NCBI RefSeq assembly: GCF_020076305.1
Contig: NZ_JAIQXE010000002.1
Span: forward strand, 434,001-498,000
Reading direction: 5' to 3'
DNA from: Flavihumibacter profundi
GTDB lineage: Bacteria > Bacteroidota > Bacteroidia > Chitinophagales > Chitinophagaceae
Length of the DNA stretch: 64,000 bases
Position numbers and translations under genes: made by a program. Within the stretch, counting starts at the first letter, position 1. The number at the start of each line of letters is the position of its first letter. Below are positions 43,328-52,477 of the stretch, in pieces. The notes under the pieces were generated by a model. The model made no database searches, was not told the DNA's origin, and saw only the letters and a program-made list of their open reading frames with translations.

Positions 43328-43915
43328 ATGATTGCTTCAGCCAGAATACAATTCCTGAAGGAACGTATTGCGCGTTTCAACGACCAGCAGGCCTACAAGG
43401 AATTATTTGTCGCATTTTTTCCCCCTTTGCTAAAGTTTGCCATGGGCTTTACCCGCGGAAGGCAGCCGGCTGAAGAAATTGTTTCCGATGTTTTTATCAG
43501 CATCTGGGAAAAAAGGTCAAGGCTTGAACATATCAGCAGCCTTAAGTTATATCTCTATACAACTACGCGTAACAAATCCCTGAATTATCTTTCCCGCGAA
43601 AACCGTGTCTTATTGACAGACCTCAGCGAATTGCCGGTGGAACTGGGCAACCTGCCATTGGACCCGGAAAGGATGATGATTACGGCAGAAATGAAAAAAA
43701 TGATCAGGGAGGTAATAGACCGCCTTCCTGCCAGGTGCAGGCTGATTTTCAAACTGGTTAAGGAAGATGAATTAAAATACCGCGAAGTGGCAGAGCTGCT
43801 GAAAATTTCCCCTAAAACAGTAGAGGCCCAAATGACCATCGCCCTAAAAAGGATTGGCGAGGCCGTTAAATTTGATATCAACAAAACCGTTTCAGCCACT
43901 ACCGGTAAAAAATAA
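43328..43915 (+). CDS. ECF-type RNA polymerase sigma-70 factor (PUL regulator)
   Basis: A 195-residue sigma factor with region 2 (QAYKELFVAFFPPLLKFA, AEEIVSDVFISIWEKR) and region 4 (LPARCRLIFKLVKEDELKYREVAELLKISPKTVEAQ, shortened here), typical of the Bacteroidota SusC/SusD-linked ECF group. It is followed by a FecR-type gene after 64 bases and SusC, so it should turn on the receptor operon when the glycan binds. The start ATG follows an AT-rich leader. Confidence 0.9.
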   Translation: MIASARIQFLKERIARFNDQQAYKELFVAFFPPLLKFAMGFTRGRQPAEEIVSDVFISIWEKRSRLEHISSLKLYLYTTTRNKSLNYLSRENRVLLTDLSELPVELGNLPLDPERMMITAEMKKMIREVIDRLPARCRLIFKLVKEDELKYREVAELLKISPKTVEAQMTIALKRIGEAVKFDINKTVSATTGKK

Positions 43916-43979
43916 ATTTAACATTGCTTTAGGGGTATGCCCCTCGTTTCTGTGTCATACTCGGCACAACCAGCATTAC

Positions 43980-45083
43980 ATGACACAGGACAGGATTTGG
44001 GAATTATTGGCCAAGAAATTGGCAGGCGAGGCCACAGTGCATGAGCTGGAAGAATTGGAAGAGATGTTGCGTGAGTCACCTGGTATGCATTATCCATTTC
44101 AGACGATCTCGGATTTATGGTTTCACCATCCCGTCCAGTCTGAAGACGCCTTTGCTGCTTATGAAAAGCATATAGCCCGGATGAAAGAGCTGGGCGTTAA
44201 TCTTGATGCTGACCAGGAGGCCGAACCGGAAGAAATTTATCCATCCGAAGGAAGCAGGTCCCGGAAATTCCTTTGGCTTTCGCTGGCTCTTGTCTTAATC
44301 ACCGGGGCAATATATTACTGGTATCCTTCCGGGGTGAAGCCGGCAATAGCCAAAGAGAGCCTGTCATCGCAGGGAAATGAAGTGTCTACCCGCAATGGGT
44401 CTAAATCGAAAATCACGCTCCCCGATGGCAGCCAGGTCTGGTTGAACTCAGGAAGCAAATTGACGTATAGTAAAGAATTCGGTTCGGTATTAAGAGAAGT
44501 TACATTAACAGGTGAAGCCTTTTTTGATGTGGTAAAAAATCCGGCAAAACCTTTCCTTATCCACGCCAGGAATATCAATATACGCGTGGTTGGAACTGCC
44601 TTTAACGTAAAATCTTATCCCGGTGATAAAACCACCGAAACCAGCCTTATCAGGGGAATTATTGAAGTCAGGATAAATAACCGGCCCAAAGAAAAAATTA
44701 TCCTTAAACCAAATGAAAAACTGGTTGTGGCGGTGGATGACAAACCCCTGGAGAAAACCCTGAAACCCAGGCTGGCAGCTGTCCATAAAACACCCCAGGT
44801 GGTTATTGACAGTATCAGTTATATGCCGGTTGACAGTACGGTAATAGAAACCTCCTGGATGGAAGGAAAATTGATTTTCAGGGATGAATCTTTCCAGGAA
44901 CTGGCCTTGAAAATGGAACGCTGGTATGGGGTTACTTTCCAGTTTTCAGACAATCGCCTGGATCAACTTCGTTTCACGGGAGTCTTCCAGGATGAAACAT
45001 TACAACAGGCACTCAGGGCACTTAAAATAACTGCACCATTTTCCTATAAAATTGACAAGGGAAAAGTAATTATATCACCATAA
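43980..45083 (+). CDS. FecR-type anti-sigma factor
   Basis: About 367 residues: an N-terminal cytoplasmic sigma-binding part (AKKLAGEATVHELEELEEML), one membrane segment at about 97-112 (WLSLALVLITGAIYYW), a periplasmic FecR domain (ITLPDGSQVWLNSGSKLTY, LTGEAFFDVVKN) and a C-terminal DUF4974 domain that contacts the receptor's STN domain. The start ATG 43980 is used because a longer frame overlaps the sigma gene without conserved sequence. The partner STN is in the SusC gene next door. Confidence 0.9.
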   Translation: MTQDRIWELLAKKLAGEATVHELEELEEMLRESPGMHYPFQTISDLWFHHPVQSEDAFAAYEKHIARMKELGVNLDADQEAEPEEIYPSEGSRSRKFLWLSLALVLITGAIYYWYPSGVKPAIAKESLSSQGNEVSTRNGSKSKITLPDGSQVWLNSGSKLTYSKEFGSVLREVTLTGEAFFDVVKNPAKPFLIHARNINIRVVGTAFNVKSYPGDKTTETSLIRGIIEVRINNRPKEKIILKPNEKLVVAVDDKPLEKTLKPRLAAVHKTPQVVIDSISYMPVDSTVIETSWMEGKLIFRDESFQELALKMERWYGVTFQFSDNRLDQLRFTGVFQDETLQQALRALKITAPFSYKIDKGKVIISP

Positions 45084-45132
45084 CAAAAACAAAAAAACGA
45101 TTGTGTATGCCAGAAAACAGCACCTAAAAAAA

Positions 45133-45156
45133 CGGGAAATGCGCTAACATTTCCCG
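45133..45156. promoter_or_regulatory. Hairpin between fecR-type and susC genes
   Basis: CGGGAAATG and CATTTCCCG form a perfect 9-bp stem around a 6-base loop. On the plus strand no U-run follows; on the minus strand there is a run of seven T bases, so it looks like a terminator for antisense transcripts, or a processing/stability hairpin between two unequally expressed genes. Confidence 0.5.
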
Positions 45157-45228
45157 CGGGAAAAACAGGTAGAAATCAACCCGTGCAAAAGTTGATAAAC
45201 CATTTTTTTAACCCTAATTGCTCAAAAT

Positions 45229-48200
45229 ATGAAAAAAACGTCACTTGGTGAAGCCACCAGGCTGAACCCGGGTATGTTAAAGTTTGTCCGAATCATGAAA
45301 TTGACCGCTCTATGTATGCTGATTTGTTGCCTGCAGGTCTCTGCAGCTGGCTTTTCCCAAACGAAAGTCAGCCTGAAACTGGAAGGCATTAATATCAAAA
45401 AAGCGCTGAATGTTATTGAACGGAAGTCGAGTTACCGGTTTTTGTATAACCAGGCTTTGTTCAGCGAAAATACCACGGTAGATATTAAGGCGGTGAACGA
45501 AGATGTCACTAGTGTTTTGGATAAAATGCTCAGTAACACAGCTCTTACCTATGAGGTGCTGGATAATTACCTTGTTGTGTTTAAATACAAGGGAGAGGAA
45601 TTCCTCCAGCAAAAAGTTACGGGAAGGGTAACGGATGCAGCAGGCAATCCCATACCGGGAGCCTCCATACGTATTAAAGGAACTTCCGGGGGAACTTCTG
45701 CAGACAATGCAGGAAATTTCTCCATTACTGTACCTGAAAATGCATTGCTGATCATTTCCAGTGTCGGCTTTGAAGACATGGAAGTATCGGTATCCGGTAA
45801 AACCATCCTGAACATTACTTTGCAGGGTTCCAAAAAACTGCAGGACGAAATAGTAGTGATTGGTTATGGTACTGCTTCTAAAAGGGACCTCACAGGTTCT
45901 ATTACCAAGATCTCCGGTAAGGAAGTGGCCGATAAGCCTAACAGCAACCCCGTTGCTTCCCTGCAGGGTAAGGTTGCCGGTATGTATGTCGTTAATAACG
46001 GTACACCCGGTGCCAGTCCGGATATTCGGATACGTGGTACCGTGAGTATCGGCCAGGTCGCTCCTCTCTATGTTGTTGATGGTATTTTCAACGACAACAT
46101 CGACTACCTGAACCCGAATGATATCGAATCGATCGAAGTGTTGAAAGACGCTTCCTCCCTCGCTATTTTCGGGGTGAAAGGGGCTACAGGGGTGATTGCC
46201 ATCACTACCAAGAAAGCCAAAGCCGGTACTGTCAGCGTGAACTTCAATACCACCTATGGTTTCAAGCAGCTGACCGATAAGATCAAAATGGCCAATGCCA
46301 GCGAGTTCGCAACTTTATTTGCCGAGGAAAGGGCCAATAACGGCGTTACGGAACCTTTCGATTATACTGGCCTCAGCGCTAATACAAACTGGATCGACGC
46401 AGTGACCAGGACGGCTAATTACGGTACCAGTAACCTGCGCATATCAGGCAGTACTGAAAAAAATAAATTCAACCTGGGTGTCGGCTATATTTCCGATGAG
46501 GGTATTATCCGCCACGAAAAGCTGGAGAAATGGCTGATGGCACTGAATGATGAACTTAAAGTGAGCAAGGCCGTCAAAGTAGGGGTGAACCTCAATATCT
46601 CCCGCCAGAATAATCCATATGATGCTACCTGGGTGCTCGATGCTGCCAGGAAAGTAATTCCCCAGGTTTCTTCTGGTACCAAGCGCTTTTTGGTTAAAGA
46701 CCCCTACAGTCCCGATAGCCTGAATACCGATATTTATTCCGGCCTTGATGTGGGCCTGCAATCTTCAGGCGTTGTGAACCCCCTGTTGCAACTGGAAAAT
46801 GAATGGAATAAGACGGTCAATATCGAATACCGCACCGTAGGTAGTGTATATGGTGAAGTGAACTTCGCAAAGAATTTCAATTTCCGCGCTACCCTTTATG
46901 GTGATATGAGTACCGTGGACAAGCGCCAGTATACACCCTTGTATTATGCGTATAACCCGAAAGATGATGTGCCGTATTTATATAGCCAGAATACTTCTGT
47001 CAGGGAAGATATTAACAACTACCGCAAATTCCAGCAGGATTATATCCTGAATTATAAGAAGAATTTCGGTGACCATGGACTGACCCTTACCGGTGGTTTC
47101 ACTACTTATTATTTCGGCAATTTCAACCGTGCCACCAAAGTGAGCCAGTTCACCGGTCCAACGGCCCTGCCGATCCCGAATGACAAGCGTTTCTGGTATA
47201 TCAATAATGGATTCGGTGATCCCACCAGCGCTTCTGAAATTTCCTCAGGATCCAACCAGAGTGAATACTCCACCGTTTCCTTCCTGGGAAGGGCATTGTA
47301 TAACTACAAGAGCAAGTATTTCCTGAATGCTTCCATCCGGAATGATGCGTCTTCAAGGCTTCCTGAAGCCAACCGTAACCAGGTATTCTGGGCTTTAGGT
47401 GCTGCCTGGGACATGACCCGGGAGGATTTTATGAGGAACCAGAAAATCTTTGATTTCCTGAAACTGAAAACCTCCATTGGTGTACTGGGTAACCAAACCG
47501 CTTCAAGGCTTGACGGCACTCCGCTTAACTATCCATTCTATCCCAACCTGTTGACTGGTAACAATGCTGTTTTCGGCACAAATGTTTATTCTGCTGCTGA
47601 ACGCGAATATATCCCGAACCCTAACCTGAAATGGGAAACCGTTACAGCGTTTGAGGTCGGCGTGGAAGCGAACGCTTTCCAGAACAGGTTGCATTTTGAA
47701 GCCAACTATTACGACCGCACCACCAATAACCTGATGACTTTCGTGGATCGGTCACAGTTAGGCCTGAAGAATGAACTGGTGAACGGCGGTAGCCTGCGGA
47801 ACTGGGGTGAGGAATTTGCAGCCAGCTGGAACCAGGCAATCAACAAAGATTTCAGCATAAACATCGGTGGTAATATTACTTTCCTGAAAAACAAAGTGCT
47901 GAGCCTTAGTGAGGAACTGCCTACCGGCTTCCTCTCCAGGTCTTTCATGAACAATGGAAGCGCCGAAAGCCGCACCGTTCCCGGTATGCCGATCGGTTCT
48001 TTCTATGGTTACGAAGTGGCTGGTATCTACCAGAGCTATGCTGATATCCTCGCCTCACCGGTCGCTTCTTCTATAGGCGCTTATCGTCCCGGTGATTTCA
48101 AATTCAAGGACCTCGCAGGTCCCGGTAGTAAAGGCCCGGATGGACAAATCACTTCCGACGACCGCACTTTTATCGGTAACCCCACACCGAAATTCACCTA

Positions 48201-48672
48201 TGGCGGGTCCATTAACCTGACCTATAAAGGGTTCAACCTTGGCCTTGATTTTAACGGTGTATATGGTAACCAGATCTTCCGTACCTGGGGATCACTGGAA
48301 TCACCTTTCCAGCGTGTGAATTATTCAGCTGACAAAATGGGCCGCTGGCATGGCGCCGGTACCTCCAACTGGGTGCCACTTGTTAGCCAGGGTGATCGCT
48401 TCAACTACAACGGGTCTACTTATAATATCGAAGACGGTAGTTACTTCAGGCTGAGAAATATCCAATTGGGCTACAATTTCCAGCGTCGGTTAATCGAGCC
48501 TTTAAAAATCGAAAATCTTCGGGTCTTTGCTAACGTTCAAAACTTGAAAACCTGGAAGAACAGTACCGGCTACACCGCTGAATACGGTGGAGATGCCACT
48601 GCTTTCGGGTATGACAATGCAGGTGGCGCTATTCCCATGGTTACCACCTTCGGCTTGAACGTAACATTTTAA
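45229..48672 (+). CDS. SusC/RagA-type TonB-dependent receptor with STN domain
   Basis: A 1147-residue outer-membrane glycan importer. Order: signal peptide (about 22-45), STN domain (about 50-120), carboxypeptidase-D-like fold (VTGRVTDAAGNPIPGASI, about 130-200), plug (DEIVVIGYGTASKRDLTG, about 208-330) and a 22-strand barrel ending VTTFGLNVTF. The STN domain links it to the FecR-type protein. It works with the SusD protein encoded 18 bases downstream and takes glycans in by TonB energy. The ORF is complete. Confidence 0.96.
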   Translation: MKKTSLGEATRLNPGMLKFVRIMKLTALCMLICCLQVSAAGFSQTKVSLKLEGINIKKALNVIERKSSYRFLYNQALFSENTTVDIKAVNEDVTSVLDKMLSNTALTYEVLDNYLVVFKYKGEEFLQQKVTGRVTDAAGNPIPGASIRIKGTSGGTSADNAGNFSITVPENALLIISSVGFEDMEVSVSGKTILNITLQGSKKLQDEIVVIGYGTASKRDLTGSITKISGKEVADKPNSNPVASLQGKVAGMYVVNNGTPGASPDIRIRGTVSIGQVAPLYVVDGIFNDNIDYLNPNDIESIEVLKDASSLAIFGVKGATGVIAITTKKAKAGTVSVNFNTTYGFKQLTDKIKMANASEFATLFAEERANNGVTEPFDYTGLSANTNWIDAVTRTANYGTSNLRISGSTEKNKFNLGVGYISDEGIIRHEKLEKWLMALNDELKVSKAVKVGVNLNISRQNNPYDATWVLDAARKVIPQVSSGTKRFLVKDPYSPDSLNTDIYSGLDVGLQSSGVVNPLLQLENEWNKTVNIEYRTVGSVYGEVNFAKNFNFRATLYGDMSTVDKRQYTPLYYAYNPKDDVPYLYSQNTSVREDINNYRKFQQDYILNYKKNFGDHGLTLTGGFTTYYFGNFNRATKVSQFTGPTALPIPNDKRFWYINNGFGDPTSASEISSGSNQSEYSTVSFLGRALYNYKSKYFLNASIRNDASSRLPEANRNQVFWALGAAWDMTREDFMRNQKIFDFLKLKTSIGVLGNQTASRLDGTPLNYPFYPNLLTGNNAVFGTNVYSAAEREYIPNPNLKWETVTAFEVGVEANAFQNRLHFEANYYDRTTNNLMTFVDRSQLGLKNELVNGGSLRNWGEEFAASWNQAINKDFSINIGGNITFLKNKVLSLSEELPTGFLSRSFMNNGSAESRTVPGMPIGSFYGYEVAGIYQSYADILASPVASSIGAYRPGDFKFKDLAGPGSKGPDGQITSDDRTFIGNPTPKFTYGGSINLTYKGFNLGLDFNGVYGNQIFRTWGSLESPFQRVNYSADKMGRWHGAGTSNWVPLVSQGDRFNYNGSTYNIEDGSYFRLRNIQLGYNFQRRLIEPLKIENLRVFANVQNLKTWKNSTGYTAEYGGDATAFGYDNAGGAIPMVTTFGLNVTF

Positions 48673-48690
48673 ACGATTAAACGCAGTTGT

Positions 48691-50298
48691 ATGAAAAGAA
48701 GTAAAAAAATAGTTTGGATAATGGGCATCACCATTCCCCTGATAGTGTTTGCCGTAGGATGTTCCAAGTTCCTCGATCGTAAACCACTTACAGCTACGCT
48801 CGATGACTTGCACCAGGGTAGCCTGGAAGGGCAGGTCCTGGGTATGTATACCATTCTGAGAACCTATGCCGGCTTTTCTACCCTTCCCTGGATTGATTTC
48901 CACAGCATCCGTGATGATGATGCGCAGAAAGGCAGTGATGCCAATGATGGTCGGGAAGTTATTACCGAGTTTGAAACTTTCCAGTACACCAAAGACGACT
49001 GGGCGCCAAATACTTATTGGAATGACCACTACGCGATGATTAATAATGCTAATGCTGCTATTGCCGAAGCAAAAGCTAATAATGTTTCAGATGAGCCCTC
49101 ATTAAGGAACGTTGGTGAAGCAAGTTTCTTCCTCGCTTATTCCTATTTCGAACTGGTGAAAACCTATGGCGAAGTGCCATTGTTCAAAGAACCGATCCTC
49201 AGTCCGTCAGATGGCATTAAAGACAAGTCGCCCATCAAGGATATCTATGAATTCATTGATTCAAACCTGGCAGTTGCGGTGAAATACCTGCCTTTGAATG
49301 CCTCTGCTTATGGTACCGGTTACGATGGCCGGCTTACCAGTGGTGCCGCTAATACACTATGGGCACAGTCTTACTTGTTCAGGCCAATTGATCTTTCCCC
49401 GGACAAATGGAACAAAGTGAAAGACCTGTGTACCGCTGTTATCGAATCTAACCAGTACAAACTGGCCGATAATTTCTCTAATATCTGGCGCGATGGCGTT
49501 GATGGTGCAGGCAAAAACACAAGGGAGTCCATTTGGGAAATGCAGGCTAATGTGGGTGAAAAAGGGCAGAGTAATTCAGCTGTAGATAATGGATCGGGCT
49601 GGGGCACCTGTCAGCAGGTTCGCCAGAACGGAGCCTCGAATGACTGGAACCTGGGCTGGGGCTGGAATACGCCAACACAAAACCTTGTAGACGCCTGGCC
49701 TGATGATGACCCCCGTAAAAAGCAAACCATCCTGTACTCAGGTGAGTCAGATGGTGGTACAGCTTTGGGTGGTTTTGGGGCTACACTGCCGGCCTATACC
49801 AATCCCGATGGCACTGGTGGACTTGCACAGAAATACTGGAATAAAAAACTCTATACGGGTAATGATCCCGCTATGCGCTCTTTAACCGGGTTTATCAATA
49901 ACAATGGCGCTGCCGGATGGATCAACCACAGGATATTGCGTTATGCCGATGTATACCTGATGCGGGCCGAAGCATTGAATGAACTTGGTGATGGTCCGGG
50001 TGCAGCAGCCGACCTGGAGGTCATCCGTAATCGCGCCAGTGGCGGTCTCGGACCCAACCGTGATATTGTAAAGCCTATCCCGTATGTTAGCCATGACCAG
50101 ATGCTTACAGCTATCAAGAATGAACGCCGCTGGGAATTTGCGTTGGAGGGCTACCGATTCTATGACCTGGTGCGTTGGGGGGATGCGGATAATGTGTTAT
50201 CCGGACTGGGCTATACCCACCGGTGCCGCTATTATCCGATTCCGCAGAAAGCCATAGACCTCACGGGCAATGTGCTTAAGCAGAACCCCGAATGGTAA
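48691..50298 (+). CDS. SusD/RagB-type glycan-binding lipoprotein
   Basis: A 535-residue lipoprotein (lipobox VFAVGC, Cys at about 24) with the SusD_RagB layout: TPR-like helices, PTQ/DALYLMRAEALNELG-type segment (YLMRAEALNELGDGPGAA) and the end NERRWEFALEGYRFYDLVRWG, DLTGNVLKQNPEW. It is the cell-surface lid of the SusC channel. It overlaps the frame of the LamG lipoprotein region but ends 30 bases before its start. Confidence 0.95.
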   Translation: MKRSKKIVWIMGITIPLIVFAVGCSKFLDRKPLTATLDDLHQGSLEGQVLGMYTILRTYAGFSTLPWIDFHSIRDDDAQKGSDANDGREVITEFETFQYTKDDWAPNTYWNDHYAMINNANAAIAEAKANNVSDEPSLRNVGEASFFLAYSYFELVKTYGEVPLFKEPILSPSDGIKDKSPIKDIYEFIDSNLAVAVKYLPLNASAYGTGYDGRLTSGAANTLWAQSYLFRPIDLSPDKWNKVKDLCTAVIESNQYKLADNFSNIWRDGVDGAGKNTRESIWEMQANVGEKGQSNSAVDNGSGWGTCQQVRQNGASNDWNLGWGWNTPTQNLVDAWPDDDPRKKQTILYSGESDGGTALGGFGATLPAYTNPDGTGGLAQKYWNKKLYTGNDPAMRSLTGFINNNGAAGWINHRILRYADVYLMRAEALNELGDGPGAAADLEVIRNRASGGLGPNRDIVKPIPYVSHDQMLTAIKNERRWEFALEGYRFYDLVRWGDADNVLSGLGYTHRCRYYPIPQKAIDLTGNVLKQNPEW

Positions 50299-50327
50299 TT
50301 TTTATCAGTACACTAAAACATTTAAGG

Positions 50328-51167
50328 ATGAAAAATATATTCAGATTATCCCTGTTGGGTATGCTGGTAATACTGATAGGGGGTAGTTGCCAAAAAACTT
50401 CCAGGCCCCCTCTTGGGGATTATCCGGTGGATGCAAATCCACCAGGCGGACCATTAAAATTTTATACAGCTTTTGATGGCACAACCGATAACCCCCTGAT
50501 GAACGCAGTGGATAGCATAAGGGCAAATTTTCCCAGCGCTAATCCGCTCACTTCTATTCCTGGGGTAAGCGGACAGGCAGTGCAGGGTGCATCCGGCGTA
50601 GCCATTAATTATCCTTCTGCCAACGATTTTAAAACCGCTACCAGCTTCACCCTGGCCTTCTGGGTAAAGCGGTCAGTGAACACCAATACGGAGTTTTATT
50701 TTTCGTTGAAGGATGATACGTATGGCTGGTCGCACAGTGCCATCTTCCTGCTAGTGGAACATGGTACGGACACAGCAGCCAGCTTTAAAGTGGGCCTGAT
50801 GGACCAATGGATGGAATTCCCCGATTCCCATCAGTTCCATGAACCTTTGCTCGATGGCAACTGGCATCACCTGGCAATTGTCTATGATGAAACAACTTCC
50901 CAGATGGCCTATTATTTCGATGGCGAGCAGGTTACCGATGTGCCGGCTTCAGCCCTGAATGTCACCAAAAATGGCCAGCCACGCGGACCGCTTGACCTGA
51001 CGAAAGCCACCAACTTCGTAATTGGGGGCTGGAATAAACATGCAGGTTTGTCGGGACCTACAGACGACTGGGTCAGCTCCTTCGGCGGAGCCATGGACCA
51101 GTTCAGGGTATACGGGAAAGTCCTGACCCCAACCGAAATCAAGGATTTATTTACCAATAAGCAGTAA
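50328..51167 (+). CDS. LamG-domain lipoprotein (surface glycan-binding candidate)
   Basis: About 279 residues: signal and lipobox (ILIGGSC), a Pro-rich linker, then a LamG/concanavalin-like jelly roll (SFTLAFWVKR, GNWHHLAIVYDETTSQMAYYFDGEQV, GGAMDQFRVYGKVLTPTEI, shortened). Such proteins in third position after SusC/SusD often bind the glycan at the surface (SGBP-like). The start ATG 50328 gives the signal peptide. A terminator follows directly, so SusC, SusD and this gene form one operon. Confidence 0.85.
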   Translation: MKNIFRLSLLGMLVILIGGSCQKTSRPPLGDYPVDANPPGGPLKFYTAFDGTTDNPLMNAVDSIRANFPSANPLTSIPGVSGQAVQGASGVAINYPSANDFKTATSFTLAFWVKRSVNTNTEFYFSLKDDTYGWSHSAIFLLVEHGTDTAASFKVGLMDQWMEFPDSHQFHEPLLDGNWHHLAIVYDETTSQMAYYFDGEQVTDVPASALNVTKNGQPRGPLDLTKATNFVIGGWNKHAGLSGPTDDWVSSFGGAMDQFRVYGKVLTPTEIKDLFTNKQ

Positions 51168-51185
51168 GTGTAAATACAGATCAGC

Positions 51186-51222
51186 AAAAAAGGGTTGCAT
51201 GAAATAATTGCGACCCTTTTTT
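51186..51222 (+). terminator. Terminator closing the SusC-SusD-LamG operon
   Basis: AAAAAAGGGT-x-GC pairs with GC-x-ACCCTTTTTT around a short loop; this is a strong Rho-independent terminator, 18 bases after the LamG gene stop. Enzyme genes after it need their own promoter or read-through. Confidence 0.85.
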
Positions 51223-51247
51223 ACTCCCGAAATCATGGCCTATTTAT

Positions 51248-52477
51248 ATGAGTGGAATGGATAAATACAGGCGCTCCATTATTACCATGGTAACAATTGT
51301 TATGATGGTGGCCCTACTTACAAAATGTATCGGCAGGCAAAACCAGGAAGAAGTTAAAACATCGGACTGGCCTGAGTTTGCAGGATCAGCAGCCTGTGAA
51401 GGTTGCCATAAGGATATTTATGCGGCCCATATTAAAACCGCCCATTTCCTCACTACAAAACCTGCCACTGAAACTTATATTAAAGGCAGTTTCGCTGCCG
51501 GGAAAAATAAATTCCTGTTTAATAATGGGATGGAAGTGGCCATGGAAAAAAGAAATGACAGCTTTTACCAGGTTGCCTACCTCAATGGTATTGAAAAGAA
51601 AATAAGGCGTTTCGATATCGTTATAGGATCAGGTACAAAAGGTCAGAGTTTCCTGAACTGGAAAGGCAACAGGCTGTTTCAAATGCCAATTACTTATTTT
51701 ACTGCAGCTGACCAATGGTCCAATAGTCCGGGTTACCCCGGTAAAGCTGCTTTTGACCGGCCAATTACCTCCCGTTGCATGGAATGCCATACCACTTACG
51801 CTGAAGTTATTTCACCAATAGGAAAAGAACCCGAAGCATTTGACCGGAATAAAATCCTGTATGGTGTGGATTGTGAAAAATGCCATGGCCCCGCTGCCCT
51901 GCACGTCGAATTCCAGACAAAAAACCCACTGGATACTACCGGGAAATACATAGTAAAACCGGAACAGCTAAGCAGGCAGCAGAACCTTGACCTGTGTGCT
52001 TTATGCCATGGCGGGAGACTGGTGAAGACAAGCCCTTCTTTTTCCTTTACTGCAGGAGATACCTTGTCAAAATATTTTGCGATAGACACCTCCCGCAAAA
52101 ATGTTGCTGACATTGATGTGCATGGCAACCAGTATGGACTGCTTGCATCGAGCAAATGTTTTAACAAGAGCCAGATGACCTGTTCCTCCTGTCATAATAC
52201 CCATGAAAATGAAAAAGGGAAACTGGAAGTATTTTCCCAACGCTGTTTGTCCTGCCATAAACAGGAAGATGGAAAGCAGTGTAAGCTTTTTGCAAAGCTT
52301 GGCCCGGTGATCAATAAAGACTGTATTGACTGCCATATGCCGAAGCAGGCGTCAAGGTCTATTGCCGTTTTCCTGCAGGGGGAAAACATACCCACGCCGG
52401 CCTTATTACGGACGCATTTTATCAGTATATATCCTGAAGAAACGAAAAAGGTACAGGGGAAAATGGCCAAAAAATGA
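51248..52477 (+). CDS. Multihaem c-type cytochrome (seven CxxCH motifs)
   Basis: A 409-residue protein with an N-terminal membrane segment ending LLTKC (a weak lipobox) and seven haem-binding motifs: CEGCH (50-54), CMECH, CEKCH, CALCH, CSSCH, CLSCH and CIDCH. The spacing is like the cytochrome c554/multihaem-reductase group. It should be periplasmic or on the outer membrane and move electrons. The end overlaps the next gene by 4 bases. Finding it inside a glycan utilisation locus is unusual; partners could be the sugar dehydrogenases nearby. Confidence 0.85.
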   Translation: MSGMDKYRRSIITMVTIVMMVALLTKCIGRQNQEEVKTSDWPEFAGSAACEGCHKDIYAAHIKTAHFLTTKPATETYIKGSFAAGKNKFLFNNGMEVAMEKRNDSFYQVAYLNGIEKKIRRFDIVIGSGTKGQSFLNWKGNRLFQMPITYFTAADQWSNSPGYPGKAAFDRPITSRCMECHTTYAEVISPIGKEPEAFDRNKILYGVDCEKCHGPAALHVEFQTKNPLDTTGKYIVKPEQLSRQQNLDLCALCHGGRLVKTSPSFSFTAGDTLSKYFAIDTSRKNVADIDVHGNQYGLLASSKCFNKSQMTCSSCHNTHENEKGKLEVFSQRCLSCHKQEDGKQCKLFAKLGPVINKDCIDCHMPKQASRSIAVFLQGENIPTPALLRTHFISIYPEETKKVQGKMAKK

